Origin: Methanothermobacter tenebrarum
GTDB lineage: Archaea; Methanobacteriota; Methanobacteria; Methanobacteriales; DSM-23052
Direction: 5' to 3'
NCBI RefSeq assembly: GCF_023167465.1
Contig: NZ_AP025698.1
Coordinates: 1,112,501-1,176,500 of the forward strand
Length of the DNA stretch: 64,000 bases
Below are positions 1 through 9,600 of this stretch, piece by piece (the first letter of the stretch is position 1; each line of letters opens with the position of its first letter). The notes beneath the pieces are model-generated. The model saw only the letters and a program-made list of their open reading frames with translations, was not told the DNA's origin and made no database searches. A program made the translations under genes and the position numbers.

Positions 1-1
1 A

Positions 2-88
2 GACTGCCTGCTTCGAGGGTTGCTCGGGGAGAGGGATGAGAATATCCTGGCTGTGAACTTTGTAGAGTTAGTATGCAGGCAACAATAA
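2..88 (+). CDS. C-terminal end of an unidentified protein
   Basis: An open frame enters from the left edge and ends in TAA, giving 28 residues that end in VELVCRQQ. The following minus-strand gene ends four bases later, so the two genes converge. The fragment is too short to assign a family, and the start lies outside the window. It could be a chance open frame, but its tight tail-to-tail fit against the next stop codon is typical of a real gene here. Confidence 0.45.
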   Translation, partial: DCLLRGLLGERDENILAVNFVELVCRQQ

Positions 89-92
89 AATT

Positions 93-2024
93 TTATTTTT
101 TGAATTTTTCGAGTATTTTTGCGTAGATTTTTTTTGTTTTACCATTGGATTTTTGGTAGAGCATTTTGACTATTAGTTCTGGTGTGCTTTTGGCTAGGTA
201 GTTCATTTTGGGTGTTCTGTTGACTATCAGGTTGTAGTTTTCGTCGAGTCCTTTGGCCTCTATGCCGTCTATTCTCACGTTTACTTCTTCTGTTATTTCC
301 CTGGCCATGTGGGTTACTATGACCGCGTAGGATTCCGAGTTTTTTATAAGTTCTATGAAGGTTGATAGTATTTTCACGGCGGCTTCTAGTTCTGTTATGG
401 CTTCGATTTCGTCTAGTAGTATTAGTTTTTGTTTTTTGCTTATTATGGTGTTTGTGAATCTTCGTAGGAATGATTCGAATTCTCCTGCGTCTAGTGTTTT
501 TTCTTTTGAGTATAGGTGTATTTCGTCGAATATTTTTATCTGGGCTTCTTTCACTGGTACTGGGAGTCCCATCTGTGCCAGTATTATTATCTGTGCTATT
601 GTTTCTATTAGGGTTGTTTTGCCTCCGCTGTTGGCGCCTGTGAGTAGGCTGATGTTTTCTTGGTTGTCTAGTTGGTAGTCTATTCTTTGGATGTTTTCTT
701 TGTCTTCTTTGGGGATTAGGTTTAGGTGTAGTGCTCCCTTGAGTTTTATTTTGTCTGTTATTTGTGGTTTTTCTAGTTTGTATTTGGCTGCGAAGCAGCC
801 TAGTGCGAGTTTGTAATCGAATTCTAGGATTTCTTTTATTTCCTCTTCTAGTCGTGGTTTGAGTTTGGAGAGTTTTTCCGCGGCTTCTACTCTTTTTTCG
901 AATGTTTTGATGATCTCCTCGGAGAATTTCATCTCCTCCGCCCTTTTCAGCTCTTTTTCGTCTATTTTGAGCGGATAGGATTTTATATATGGGTTGAAGT
1001 CGATCCCCGTCTCCTCTTTAAGTTTTTCCTTGGCTTCTCTCATGACTTTTTCAAATATTCTATCTATCTTGTTTGTTGTGCCCTCGTCGAGGAGCCTTAG
1101 GATCTCATCCCCCTTGAGGTCTATCCTTTTGATGAGTTTTTCCAGTTTTTCATCGGCTTCTGATTTTGTTGTGTTGACGATCTTGTTGATATCCTGGGTT
1201 GTCTCAGATTCCTCTAATTCTCCCAGGATGTTCATTACCTCATCTAGGACCGTCTCCCAGCCCAGCAACCTTCCAAGTGCTAATAGGCTTCTGAGAAGTT
1301 TCCTGTTTTCCTTAAAATAATCTAGGATCGTTTCAGGTACTATCTGGTGTTTTTCGGCGCCTGCATGGACCATGATTATATTGTGCGCTCCTTCAACCTC
1401 GAACAGCCCCTCTGAATAGACATAGATTATAAGCTCATATTCCCTTAATTCTATCGGGTTAGGGTTTATGAGTATCGGATGATACCTGTTAAGGCCCATT
1501 TCTATGAGTCTCTCATATTCTTCTTCATCTTCTGTTAGAATGGCCACCCCCTGGTTGAATTTTGGTTTTGGCTCATCTGGGGTTTTTATATTCTTGAGTA
1601 GTCTTCTGATTTTTTCTATGGGGAGTCTCTGGATCGTCTCCTTGGAATCCATCACCATCTGTATATGTTCTTTTATCCACTTAGGATCTTTCCTAGGATG
1701 TAAAAGGAGTATACGGTTACGTGAGTATTGGGTGTTAGCATATGGGAGTATCCTATTGATTATATCCTCGTATAATCTTCTGGCCCCCTCTCCCTTCAAA
1801 AACTGTGGTATTGGATCCCCAAGTAGATTGTTTATGACCTCGATAGCCTTTCCCTGACTGATACCATCTACTCTGGCTAGACGATCCACTTCCCTATTCT
1901 CAACTAGCCTTGTAAGTTCTTCCTCGCCTCCAAGTTCCCCGAGGATCTTGTCGGCTAACTTATCCCCTATACCCTTTATCTTTTTAAGATCTTCCCGTCC
2001 AAAAATAGTATTTGACATTGCCAT
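93..2024 (-). CDS. MutS-family ATPase with N-terminal helix-hairpin-helix
   Basis: A 643-residue DNA-binding ATPase of the archaeal MutS-like group. Residues about 12-66 hold two helix-hairpin-helix elements (IKGIGDKLADKIL and VDGISQGKA). Residues about 265-400 are charged and helical, probably the lever/clamp coiled coil. The C-terminal MutS ATPase has Walker A GANSGGKT at 463-470 and Walker B LILLDE at 534-539. The mismatch-recognition domain of bacterial MutS (N-terminal FxE motif) is not apparent, so a role in recombination or branched-DNA metabolism is likelier than classical mismatch repair; that is inference. It starts 12 nt after the response-regulator stop codon, so the two genes are probably cotranscribed. 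ATG at 2018 is an alternative start; neither has a clear ribosome binding site. Confidence 0.85.
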   Translation of the reverse strand: MAMSNTIFGREDLKKIKGIGDKLADKILGELGGEEELTRLVENREVDRLARVDGISQGKAIEVINNLLGDPIPQFLKGEGARRLYEDIINRILPYANTQYSRNRILLLHPRKDPKWIKEHIQMVMDSKETIQRLPIEKIRRLLKNIKTPDEPKPKFNQGVAILTEDEEEYERLIEMGLNRYHPILINPNPIELREYELIIYVYSEGLFEVEGAHNIIMVHAGAEKHQIVPETILDYFKENRKLLRSLLALGRLLGWETVLDEVMNILGELEESETTQDINKIVNTTKSEADEKLEKLIKRIDLKGDEILRLLDEGTTNKIDRIFEKVMREAKEKLKEETGIDFNPYIKSYPLKIDEKELKRAEEMKFSEEIIKTFEKRVEAAEKLSKLKPRLEEEIKEILEFDYKLALGCFAAKYKLEKPQITDKIKLKGALHLNLIPKEDKENIQRIDYQLDNQENISLLTGANSGGKTTLIETIAQIIILAQMGLPVPVKEAQIKIFDEIHLYSKEKTLDAGEFESFLRRFTNTIISKKQKLILLDEIEAITELEAAVKILSTFIELIKNSESYAVIVTHMAREITEEVNVRIDGIEAKGLDENYNLIVNRTPKMNYLAKSTPELIVKMLYQKSNGKTKKIYAKILEKFKK

Positions 2025-2036
2025 GGGATCGAAGTT

Positions 2037-3329
2037 CTATTTAAGCTCTTCCAGGACCTCTGATACTATCTTCAAGAATTTTTGGATGATTATCCTATTC
2101 TTTTCCTCGTCCTGTTTCCTTTTTATGGCGATTGAATATAAGTCCGCTAATCTTTCCACTATCTCAAGATCCTTCTTTTCATAGTCACCATCCTTGTTTG
2201 CAAGGGCTATTATACCCACAAGCTCCTCCTGTAATAGGGCCGGGACTATGAGGAGGTTTTCAATTTTCACATGACCCTCAGGCAGGCTAATATTATCCTC
2301 CTGGGGGTTATTGGATAATATCGGTTTCCTGTTTTCCATGATACGATCACATAAGCTTCCCATTTTGGCTTCTTCCTCCAGTTGGCATTCCTCTAATGTA
2401 TCCTCTGGTATGATACACTCCTTTAACCTCCCACTTTCAACGGCTCCTATGATACAAAATTGGCTGTCTGTAAGTTTCCTAGCATATTCTATAACATTAT
2501 CAGATATCTTCTCGAGTGATATGGGTTCCAGAAGCTTCTTGGCAAGATTTGCTAATGCCCTGTTTATCCTGTTCTCCCTTTCAAGGGCCAGTTCATATTC
2601 TTTAAGTGAAGTGATGTCCCTGAGTATCCCGGTTATCCCAATAATTTCACCATTAGAATCTCTCAAGGGTGAAAGCGACACCATAAAATATAATCTTTCA
2701 CCATCCTTTTCCCATTCCCAATTGTATATCCTTGATTCGCCCTCTAATACCATCCGGTTTTGTTCATGGTGTATTTCACCAGCAGCTCCGAAAACTTCCC
2801 TGGGGGTTTTCCCCACCATCTCCTCCTCAGCCAAACCATAATCTTGTATTTGACCCGATACCATAGTGTATTTTTCATCAGCATCTAGAGTGAATAGGAC
2901 ATCATTTAATGATCTTATAATCGCACGGTAAAGTTCCTCGCTCTCCCTCAATTTTTTCTCCATTTTATCCTTATAGAGTGCTATCTCGATTACACTCTGA
3001 AGTTCCCTATCCTCGAAGGGTTTTATAATGTAACCGAATGGTTCTGTCACCTTCGCCCTCTCAAGGGTCTTGCTATCAGAATAAGCCGTTATATAAATGA
3101 TGGGGATTCCAAGTCGTCTCCTGATCTCCTCGGCCGCTTCTATACCATCCACTTCACCCTTGAGGACGATATCCATGAGCACAACATCTGGTCTTGTTTT
3201 ATCGGCTAATTCAATAGCCTTCTTACCTGTAGTTACAGTAGCGGTAACCTCATATCCTAACATCTCCAGGCGCTGCCTTATATCCATAGCAACTATGTTC
3301 TCATCTTCCACTATCATTACCCTTGCCAT
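2037..3329 (-). CDS. Response regulator with REC, PAS and GAF domains
   Basis: A 430-residue cytoplasmic signalling protein. The receiver domain (1-120) has acidic residues VEDE at 7-10, the phosphoacceptor Asp53 in VVLMDI, and the conserved Lys in IIKPFE. A PAS domain follows (about 130-245, ending in the PAC-type segment GITGILRDIT), then a GAF-like domain (about 255-410). There is no histidine kinase, DNA-binding or cyclase output domain, so the effector is unknown; such REC-PAS-GAF proteins are common in Methanothermobacter-type genomes. It is divergent from tmk with a shared TATA region and precedes the MutS-like gene in one transcript. A GAGGT ribosome binding site lies just before the ATG. 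Confidence 0.85.
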   Translation of the reverse strand: MARVMIVEDENIVAMDIRQRLEMLGYEVTATVTTGKKAIELADKTRPDVVLMDIVLKGEVDGIEAAEEIRRRLGIPIIYITAYSDSKTLERAKVTEPFGYIIKPFEDRELQSVIEIALYKDKMEKKLRESEELYRAIIRSLNDVLFTLDADEKYTMVSGQIQDYGLAEEEMVGKTPREVFGAAGEIHHEQNRMVLEGESRIYNWEWEKDGERLYFMVSLSPLRDSNGEIIGITGILRDITSLKEYELALERENRINRALANLAKKLLEPISLEKISDNVIEYARKLTDSQFCIIGAVESGRLKECIIPEDTLEECQLEEEAKMGSLCDRIMENRKPILSNNPQEDNISLPEGHVKIENLLIVPALLQEELVGIIALANKDGDYEKKDLEIVERLADLYSIAIKRKQDEEKNRIIIQKFLKIVSEVLEELK

Positions 3330-3361
3330 GATCCAAACCTCAAACTTTTATCCTATCATAT

Positions 3362-3370
3362 TATTTATAT
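3362..3370. promoter_or_regulatory. Bidirectional TATA region between the regulator and tmk
   Basis: The near-palindromic TATTTATAT lies about 25 nt before the tmk ATG at 3394, which has no ribosome binding site, so tmk is probably leaderless. On the other strand the same element reads as ATATAAATA, about 35 nt before the response-regulator start, which does have a GAGGT site. This is inferred from spacing only. Confidence 0.55.
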
Positions 3371-3393
3371 CCCACCATTATATATTGGATTCA

Positions 3394-3969
3394 ATGTATA
3401 TTTGTATCGAAGGAATAGACGGAGCCGGTAAAACAACACAATGCAAACTCTTAAAAGACTGGTTTGATAAGAACGGGTACAGGGCAGAGCTTATCAGAGA
3501 ACCTACCCAGTCACCCATCGGGAGGCTCATAAGGAGAATATTAAATGAACCAAGCCTCCCAACCGATGACCAGCAAAAGATACTCGGCCTATTATTCGCA
3601 GCTGACAGACTCCTCCTAAAGGATAAAATCAAAAAGGCAAAAAATGAAAAAACCATCATAATAAGCGACAGATGCTTTTACTCTAGCATAGCATACCAGG
3701 AACCAGAAGATTGGATCAGGGAAATAAACAAATTCGCCATAAAACCGGATATCGTTATAATACTTGACATCACCCCCGAGGATGCCCAGGAAAGATTTGA
3801 AGGCCTTGAAAGGTTCGAGGAGAAATCATTCCTTGAAAGGGTTAGGAGGAAATATCTCAGAATAGCGGAAGAAAAAAAGTTCCCAGTAGTGGATGCTAAC
3901 AGGGGGATCAACATCATACAAGAGGATATAAGGAGGATAATAGCACCCTACCTTGGCATTTGCCGATAA
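3394..3969 (+). CDS. tmk: Thymidylate kinase
   Basis: A 191-residue kinase that phosphorylates dTMP to dTDP in the cytoplasm. The P-loop GIDGAGKTTQ is at residues 7-16. The DR-type substrate motif is visible in DRCFYSSIAYQ, and IREPTQSP matches the conserved TREP-like loop. The ATG at 3394 is chosen because MYICIEGIDG is the usual family start and a TATA box lies about 25 nt upstream; a TTG three codons earlier is possible. The gene is divergent from the response regulator and convergent with a 64-residue ORF, whose stop lies 3 nt away. Confidence 0.93.
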   Translation: MYICIEGIDGAGKTTQCKLLKDWFDKNGYRAELIREPTQSPIGRLIRRILNEPSLPTDDQQKILGLLFAADRLLLKDKIKKAKNEKTIIISDRCFYSSIAYQEPEDWIREINKFAIKPDIVIILDITPEDAQERFEGLERFEEKSFLERVRRKYLRIAEEKKFPVVDANRGINIIQEDIRRIIAPYLGICR

Positions 3970-3972
3970 TAA

Positions 3973-4167
3973 TCATCTTCCCTCTAATTCCTTTATGCGC
4001 TCGTTAAGATACTTTACAATCTCATCCTTAACCTTTTCAAGCTCCTCCAATTCCCCTTGCAGGACCGGCCCCTGGTCTGTCTGGACCAACTCCACATCAT
4101 ACTTTTCCATAATCTTTATAACCATGCTAGTTGTTATCCCAGGTGGCAATCTCATCTCATATAACAT
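3973..4167 (-). CDS. Conserved 64-residue protein of unknown function
   Basis: A small acidic/basic soluble protein (MLYEMRLPPGITTSM...) with a helical, charged C-terminal half (ELEELEKVKDEIVKYLNERI). It has no recognised domain, membrane segment or metal motif. It is the last gene of the mcm - aIF2-beta - NMD3 - tyrS run, starting 8 nt after the tyrS stop with an AGGTG ribosome binding site. The spacing and codon use match its neighbours, which supports a real gene. Its position suggests a link with translation, but nothing in the sequence shows a function. Confidence 0.7.
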   Translation of the reverse strand: MLYEMRLPPGITTSMVIKIMEKYDVELVQTDQGPVLQGELEELEKVKDEIVKYLNERIKELEGR

Positions 4168-4175
4168 TATAACAC

Positions 4176-5147
4176 CTACTCAAGGTATGCCCTGGCGGGT
4201 TCAAAAATCTTTATCAAATATTCACTAACAGCATTTTTAAGGTCAAGTGGGTGTAATCTCCCGCTAAGGTATTCCCTTATGAGTCCTTCACGGTCAAGTT
4301 CAAAGTCCCCTCCAAACTTCTCAGGCCTCTTTATCAGCATCTTACCATATCTTGGTAATATAAGGTACTCTGCCATCTCTATTATAGGGTTGCCCTTTAT
4401 CTCCTTCATTGGACAATAACTTTTTTCCACCTTCTCCCTGATAACCTCTGGGGGGTCGTCAATTGCTATGAAATTCCCCTTACTAGATGACATTTTCTCC
4501 CCACCATCTGTCCCATGGAGTAAGGGTGTGTGCATACATACCGGTGCATTGTAGCCAAGCCTTGGAAGGTTCTCCCTTGCAAGCATATGTATTTTCCTCT
4601 GCTCCATACCACCCAATGCAAGATCCACTCCTAGGAATATCATGTCAATAACTTGCATCAGAGGGTATATGACCTCAGCGACCTTAGGATTTTCAGCTTC
4701 CCTTGTTATCTGCGCCATGCTCCTCTTAGCCCTTGCCAGTGTCGTTATAAGTGATAGCTCATAGAGTTTATGGGTGTACTCCCCAGTAGTCTGGAAAGTT
4801 GAACCTAATATGAACTCCGTATCATCTGATAGGCCCAGGGCCTTGAAACATCTTTTATTGTATTCTGCCATCTCTTCTATTTTCTCCATGGACCCCTTAC
4901 CATTAAGGTGAGCATGATAATCTGCCAGGAGCACCTTTACCTTGAATCCTATCCTTTGAAGGTCTAGGAGTTTCATCACTGTGATGGCATGGCCTACGTG
5001 TATCTTCCCCGATGGTTCATAGCCGATATATGCGACTGGCTCCTTCTTTTTTTGGAGTGTTTCCCTGAGTTCTTCTTCTGTGATAACTTCTATGGTGCCC
5101 TTTTTCGCAATTTTTATCCTTTCTTCGATATTCACTCCCATCACCAT
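4176..5147 (-). CDS. tyrS: Tyrosyl-tRNA synthetase
   Basis: A 323-residue class I aminoacyl-tRNA synthetase of the short archaeal/eukaryotic TyrRS type, attaching tyrosine to tRNA-Tyr. The HIGH-type motif is PSGKIHVGHA (about 46-55) and the KMSKS-type motif is EKMSSSKGN (about 210). The segments MEQRKIHMLARE and NPKVAEVIYPLMQV match archaeal TyrRS closely. The first codons overlap the end of the NMD3 gene by 7 nt, indicating translational coupling. ATG at 5141 is an alternative start. Confidence 0.96.
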   Translation of the reverse strand: MVMGVNIEERIKIAKKGTIEVITEEELRETLQKKKEPVAYIGYEPSGKIHVGHAITVMKLLDLQRIGFKVKVLLADYHAHLNGKGSMEKIEEMAEYNKRCFKALGLSDDTEFILGSTFQTTGEYTHKLYELSLITTLARAKRSMAQITREAENPKVAEVIYPLMQVIDMIFLGVDLALGGMEQRKIHMLARENLPRLGYNAPVCMHTPLLHGTDGGEKMSSSKGNFIAIDDPPEVIREKVEKSYCPMKEIKGNPIIEMAEYLILPRYGKMLIKRPEKFGGDFELDREGLIREYLSGRLHPLDLKNAVSEYLIKIFEPARAYLE

Positions 5148-6187
5148 AGGATGTAGGTTTTATTGTCTATTTGGATTACTGATACCTGGTCACCAATCTT
5201 TAAATTTTCCATGCCAGGTTTGAGTTTGAGGTCTATTGGCTCATAGCTTATAGGATCAAGTATTTGTATCCTACCAGGGGATATTGCTGTGACGGTTGTC
5301 TCCTTTATATCCTCTGGTGTCGCTATTCTCTCTATATTCTGGTATTCACGCCAGAGTGTAGTGGACATTTCTCGCCTGTCAAGATCATAGAATAGTATAC
5401 CATGGGAGTCCATGGCCTTTATAACCCCAATGTGGCCTTTGTAGGATATGAAGTCTCCTTTTTTGAATTTGGGTAGTTTGAATGAAATCCATATCCTGTA
5501 GATGTTTTTGCCGGTGGATTTGTCCCTCCCCATGAGCCTGGGAGACTCCTTCACAATCCCCCCGAATTCCTCTCGGAGGGCTGCTACAACCCGCTTAGCC
5601 GCCTTATATGATCCTATATAATAATCTACACCCTCTCTTTGCCGGGTTGTCCTTGCAAGGTATGCTAGTTTGTCTTTTTCCCATAATCTCTGGAGGATCT
5701 TGTTTATCACCTGTTCCGCCTTTTCTATCTCCCCTGATCCTAGGCTTCTCTCATCTGCTCTTAATTGTATGACCGCCTCATAATATCCTGATTTGTATTT
5801 ACTACAATATGGGCATACCCTCTTTTTTAATCTTACCTCCGTATAGAAATCCTGTGTTATCCTCTCCCCCAGGACCTTCGCCTCCCCCCTTACTAGGCAG
5901 GAGCTTATGGTCCCCCTTTTCTGGATTATTTCAAGATCTACTATGGTATCCTCCACACTCCTGCTAATATTGTTTTCGAGGGCGCGGTATATTATCTCAT
6001 CCTCTGGGACGCCCCTCCCAGTCCATTTACCATTGATTAGTTGTGCGTTGCAGTGCGCGCAGACTTCAACTTCTATCCTCTCAGGAACCTCCAAAAGCTT
6101 ATACTCTTTGAGGAAACATTCCCTGCATAATCCCTTGAAGAGTTGGATGTTGGAGCGCCCACAGTTTATGCAAAAATTCCCACCCAT
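5141..6187 (-). CDS. NMD3-family ribosome-associated zinc protein
   Basis: A 348-residue protein related to the N-terminal half of eukaryotic NMD3, the 60S subunit export and biogenesis factor. Paired zinc knuckles are visible: CINCGRSN...CREC and CAHCNAQL near the N-terminus, then CPYCSKYKSGYYEAVIQLR around residue 124. The C-terminal half resembles small beta-barrel modules (KGDFISYKGHIGVIKAMDSHGI). In archaea the role is presumed to be ribosome assembly or anti-association, and that is not shown here. It sits between aIF2-beta and tyrS with a GGAG ribosome binding site, in a run dominated by translation genes. Confidence 0.88.
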   Translation of the reverse strand: MGGNFCINCGRSNIQLFKGLCRECFLKEYKLLEVPERIEVEVCAHCNAQLINGKWTGRGVPEDEIIYRALENNISRSVEDTIVDLEIIQKRGTISSCLVRGEAKVLGERITQDFYTEVRLKKRVCPYCSKYKSGYYEAVIQLRADERSLGSGEIEKAEQVINKILQRLWEKDKLAYLARTTRQREGVDYYIGSYKAAKRVVAALREEFGGIVKESPRLMGRDKSTGKNIYRIWISFKLPKFKKGDFISYKGHIGVIKAMDSHGILFYDLDRREMSTTLWREYQNIERIATPEDIKETTVTAISPGRIQILDPISYEPIDLKLKPGMENLKIGDQVSVIQIDNKTYILW

Positions 6188-6201
6188 ATAAAACTCCTAA
6201 C

Positions 6202-6618
6202 CTAGACTGGCTTTAAAGGGGCCTTAGCACCGCAGGCCTCACACTTTAGGAGGGATATGCGACCTTCTTTTATTATGCGAGTATCTGGACGGTTACATTC
6301 TGGGCATAATACGAACTTTTTCACATAATCTTCTATCCTCTCATTTATAAGGAAATGGGTGAATTTCCCCTGGAGGATAGCCCTTTTACCCTCGATGTTT
6401 CCTGCTGTTCCAAGTTCCCTCAGTAGGTATCTTAGAAGGTGTTGTGGGTCCCTGTTTAATTTGGCCGCTATATCCTTGAAGTTTTGGATGAGTGTCCTGT
6501 TACCCTGGATGACAGAGTAAGCTTTGGGGGTGGTGAAACGTTTAGTTTCTAGGACCTCTGGTGGTAATTGTTCTATGGCCCTATCTAGTAATTTTTCATA
6601 ATCTTGCAAAGTTATCAT
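6202..6618 (-). CDS. Translation initiation factor aIF2 subunit beta
   Basis: A 138-residue beta subunit of the heterotrimeric aIF2, which carries initiator Met-tRNA to the small ribosomal subunit. The N-terminal helix, the central domain (VIQGNRTLIQNFKDIAAKLNRDP) and the C-terminal zinc ribbon (CPECNRPDTRI ... LLKCEACGAKAPLKPV) are all in the expected order and length. A strong AGGAGG site directly precedes the ATG. It lies 17 nt downstream of mcm and 15 nt upstream of the NMD3 gene in one operon. Confidence 0.95.
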   Translation of the reverse strand: MITLQDYEKLLDRAIEQLPPEVLETKRFTTPKAYSVIQGNRTLIQNFKDIAAKLNRDPQHLLRYLLRELGTAGNIEGKRAILQGKFTHFLINERIEDYVKKFVLCPECNRPDTRIIKEGRISLLKCEACGAKAPLKPV

Positions 6619-6634
6619 ACCTCCTCCTCTTTTT

Positions 6635-9600
6635 TTAGACTATCTTTACATAGCCTCTCTGGGGTTCGAATATTACCCCCTTTTCTTGTAAAAATCTTAA
6701 GAGTTCTTCTACCTTTTCTTCACTTATATTATATCTGTCTAACATTTCTGATTTAAGGATGTTAGTGGGTGCTTTTCCCCCATATTCTTCTTCAAGTTCT
6801 TTTATTAATTCTATTAGTATGTTGAATTTGTCTCTTTCCGATTTTGGTGTTCGGCCTTCTACTTTATCAATGTCGATTTTGCCTGTTTCTGGGTCGTAGC
6901 CTACCTGTTTGAGGCATGATTTCGCCAGTCTTATAGCCCTTTTAGCATCCTCTGCTTCGACCTTATTTTTGAGTTTTACCCTGGCGCTTGCCTCTGCTAA
7001 TCTTATTATGGCTTCTAGTTGCCGTGCTGTTATTGGTACTGGTGAGTCTTCGTCTGTTGCGCTGCTCCTCATTGAAACATAGAATTCTTCGAGTACTTTC
7101 ATCGCCTCGTCTGTTAGTTTGGGGTGAATATTCTTTCTCGCATATGCTATATATTTTCTTAGTAGTTCTGGTTCGATTTCTATGGGTAATGTATCCTCCT
7201 TGTGGGTTTTGAGGATGTGCCTTGCAAGTTCTCTGTCTCTTTCTTCGTGTGGTTTGTCCTCTATGACGAATATTAAATCGAACCTTGAGAGTATGGTTGA
7301 TGGGAGGTCTATCTGCTCTGCTATGGACTTGTAAGTGTCGAATCGGCCGAATTTTGGGTTGGCGGCTGCTAGTACTGCGCAACGGGAATTTAGGGTTGCC
7401 ATGATACCTGCCTTGGCTATACTTATGGTTTGCTGCTCAAGTGCCTCGTGTATAGCGGAACGATCCTCCTCACGCATCTTATCCAATTCATCAACACAGA
7501 CAATTCCACGATCTCCCAGGACCAATGCACCAGCTTCAAGGGACCATCCCCCAAGTTCGTCCCGAACCGCCGCGGCTGTGTTATGAACCACTATCCCATT
7601 TGCTATGAAACTATGGGATTCTTTGACCGTTAGATCATAAACATGATCATACGGTGAATCGATGACCTCAACCCTCTTTATCTTTTCAAATAGGATGTCA
7701 GAATAAGCCAAGCTTTCTAAATATTGAAGCTTTTCTCTAATAATTTCCTCCCGAGCTTTCAACTCCCTTAAGATTCGAACAAAGGATTTGCGCACCCTCT
7801 TATCTTTTATTCTTCTTGTAAATTGAACAAGAGTATTGAAAGGTATGCTCTTATCTGAGCTTTTCCCTAACATTGACTTGAGCTTATCAGGCAACTCTAT
7901 TTTAACATTTTCAATCGAAGCTTTTGATTTTAAGTTTCTGATAATCCTCTGGAGTGATTTTCTTGAAATAGCACCATCTTCTTCAACTAGATTTCCAAAA
8001 TCATGGGCTTCTTTAACACTTACCCCATAAAAACTTATTATCTCTTCTATGGTTTCCCCAATCCCGGGGATTATATCCATGATCGTATTACTCTCCCCAC
8101 CTTGTAATCCCCGGAGTTTATTCTTTTTCCTCAGATCTTCAAATCCAATAAACTTGGCGAACTTTCCAATACCCTCCCCGGAAATTCGGATAAGATAATC
8201 ACCTATAACCTCCCTCCTCTTTAGATGGGCTATTATCCCAAATCTTAGAAGTGCAAGTTGGAGTTTACGGGCCAATTTTTCACTTTTAGTATAAAATTCG
8301 ATGGAAGATGGGCCATCATCTCTTATGATCCCACCGGAATCGAATAATCCCCTGATAAATGCTGCAAGTTCTTTATTTGGAAGAGAAAATATAACTTCAC
8401 TAATATCGAATCCTCCAGATTCTGGGATGCCAAGTCTGCTCAAAATGTGTGCAATAATCTTCGAATTGAAACTGATACCTAGTGTACTCTCCCTTGACTC
8501 GATCCCGAAAAGCTCTTTGACAAGAGATTTGAACCTTCTTCTAAGTTCTCTATTAGTATTTGAGAACCTTATAGAATAAACCCCATCAGATGTGACTCTA
8601 ATATCCCCATCCCCAACTATCAAACCTACAAAGTACAAAAACCTCTCATTTAAGTACTTAGGAAGCTTTATTGGACGCTCCTGAGATTGTGAAAATCCTT
8701 GAATTTCATCATGTAACCTTTCCAGACTATAATTGGCTTTCTCAGCAAGCTTTAAAAGCATCTTCAAATTCATAGTATTCCTATAATGATCGTCTCCATT
8801 AAATCCAAGCTCCCCGGCGGATTCTCTAATACCCTCCCCCATTTTAATCTCCTTGGAAAGTTTCCCTATTAGAGATTCTACCCCATAAACTACAACATCA
8901 TCCAAGTCCTCGATAAGTTCCAATGTTAAAACTCTTCGCCCCCCATACTCTAATCTTCTTGTTGTCGCCACATGGTCGCCTTCTCCAAGTCTCTTAGCTT
9001 CCCCCCACCTTAATTCTCCCTCCTCAAAACTTAAAACCTTCGTTTCTGGTGTTAGAGTCAACTCCTTCCCAGTTTCTGTTGTTATTTTAACCAGTTTCTC
9101 CGGAGCCCTAAGCCTCCAAACCTTATCAGAAACCCTCGAAGATACTCTTGTTGGATTAATAGTCTGAACCCTAATAGGTTTTTCAAGCTTTGAAACATAA
9201 ACCCCCATCTTATATTTGATAGGTTCAGTGAGGTTCTTGTCAACAAAATCTCCAATCTCCAATGCCCCTTCCTCTGTAAAGATTAGACTCTCAGGAGCCA
9301 CACACAAACCAACACCAGTGGTGCCCTTACCACTGGTATATATGCCCCTAGGGGCCAGCTTTGAAACATATTTAAGCATCTGGGATTTTCCAATACCAGG
9401 ATCCCCAACAATAAGAATGTGTATATCACCACGTAATCTTGTTTTATCATCCAATTCCTTCCCGGTTCCCCCGAACAATTGGAGGGCAATAGCCTCCTTG
9501 ATTTCACGGTATCCATAGATTGATGGGACTGTGGATCTCACTATCCTCTCATAAATGTTAGGGTCCACTGCAAGTTCCTTGATCTTTTTCTCGTCCTCGG

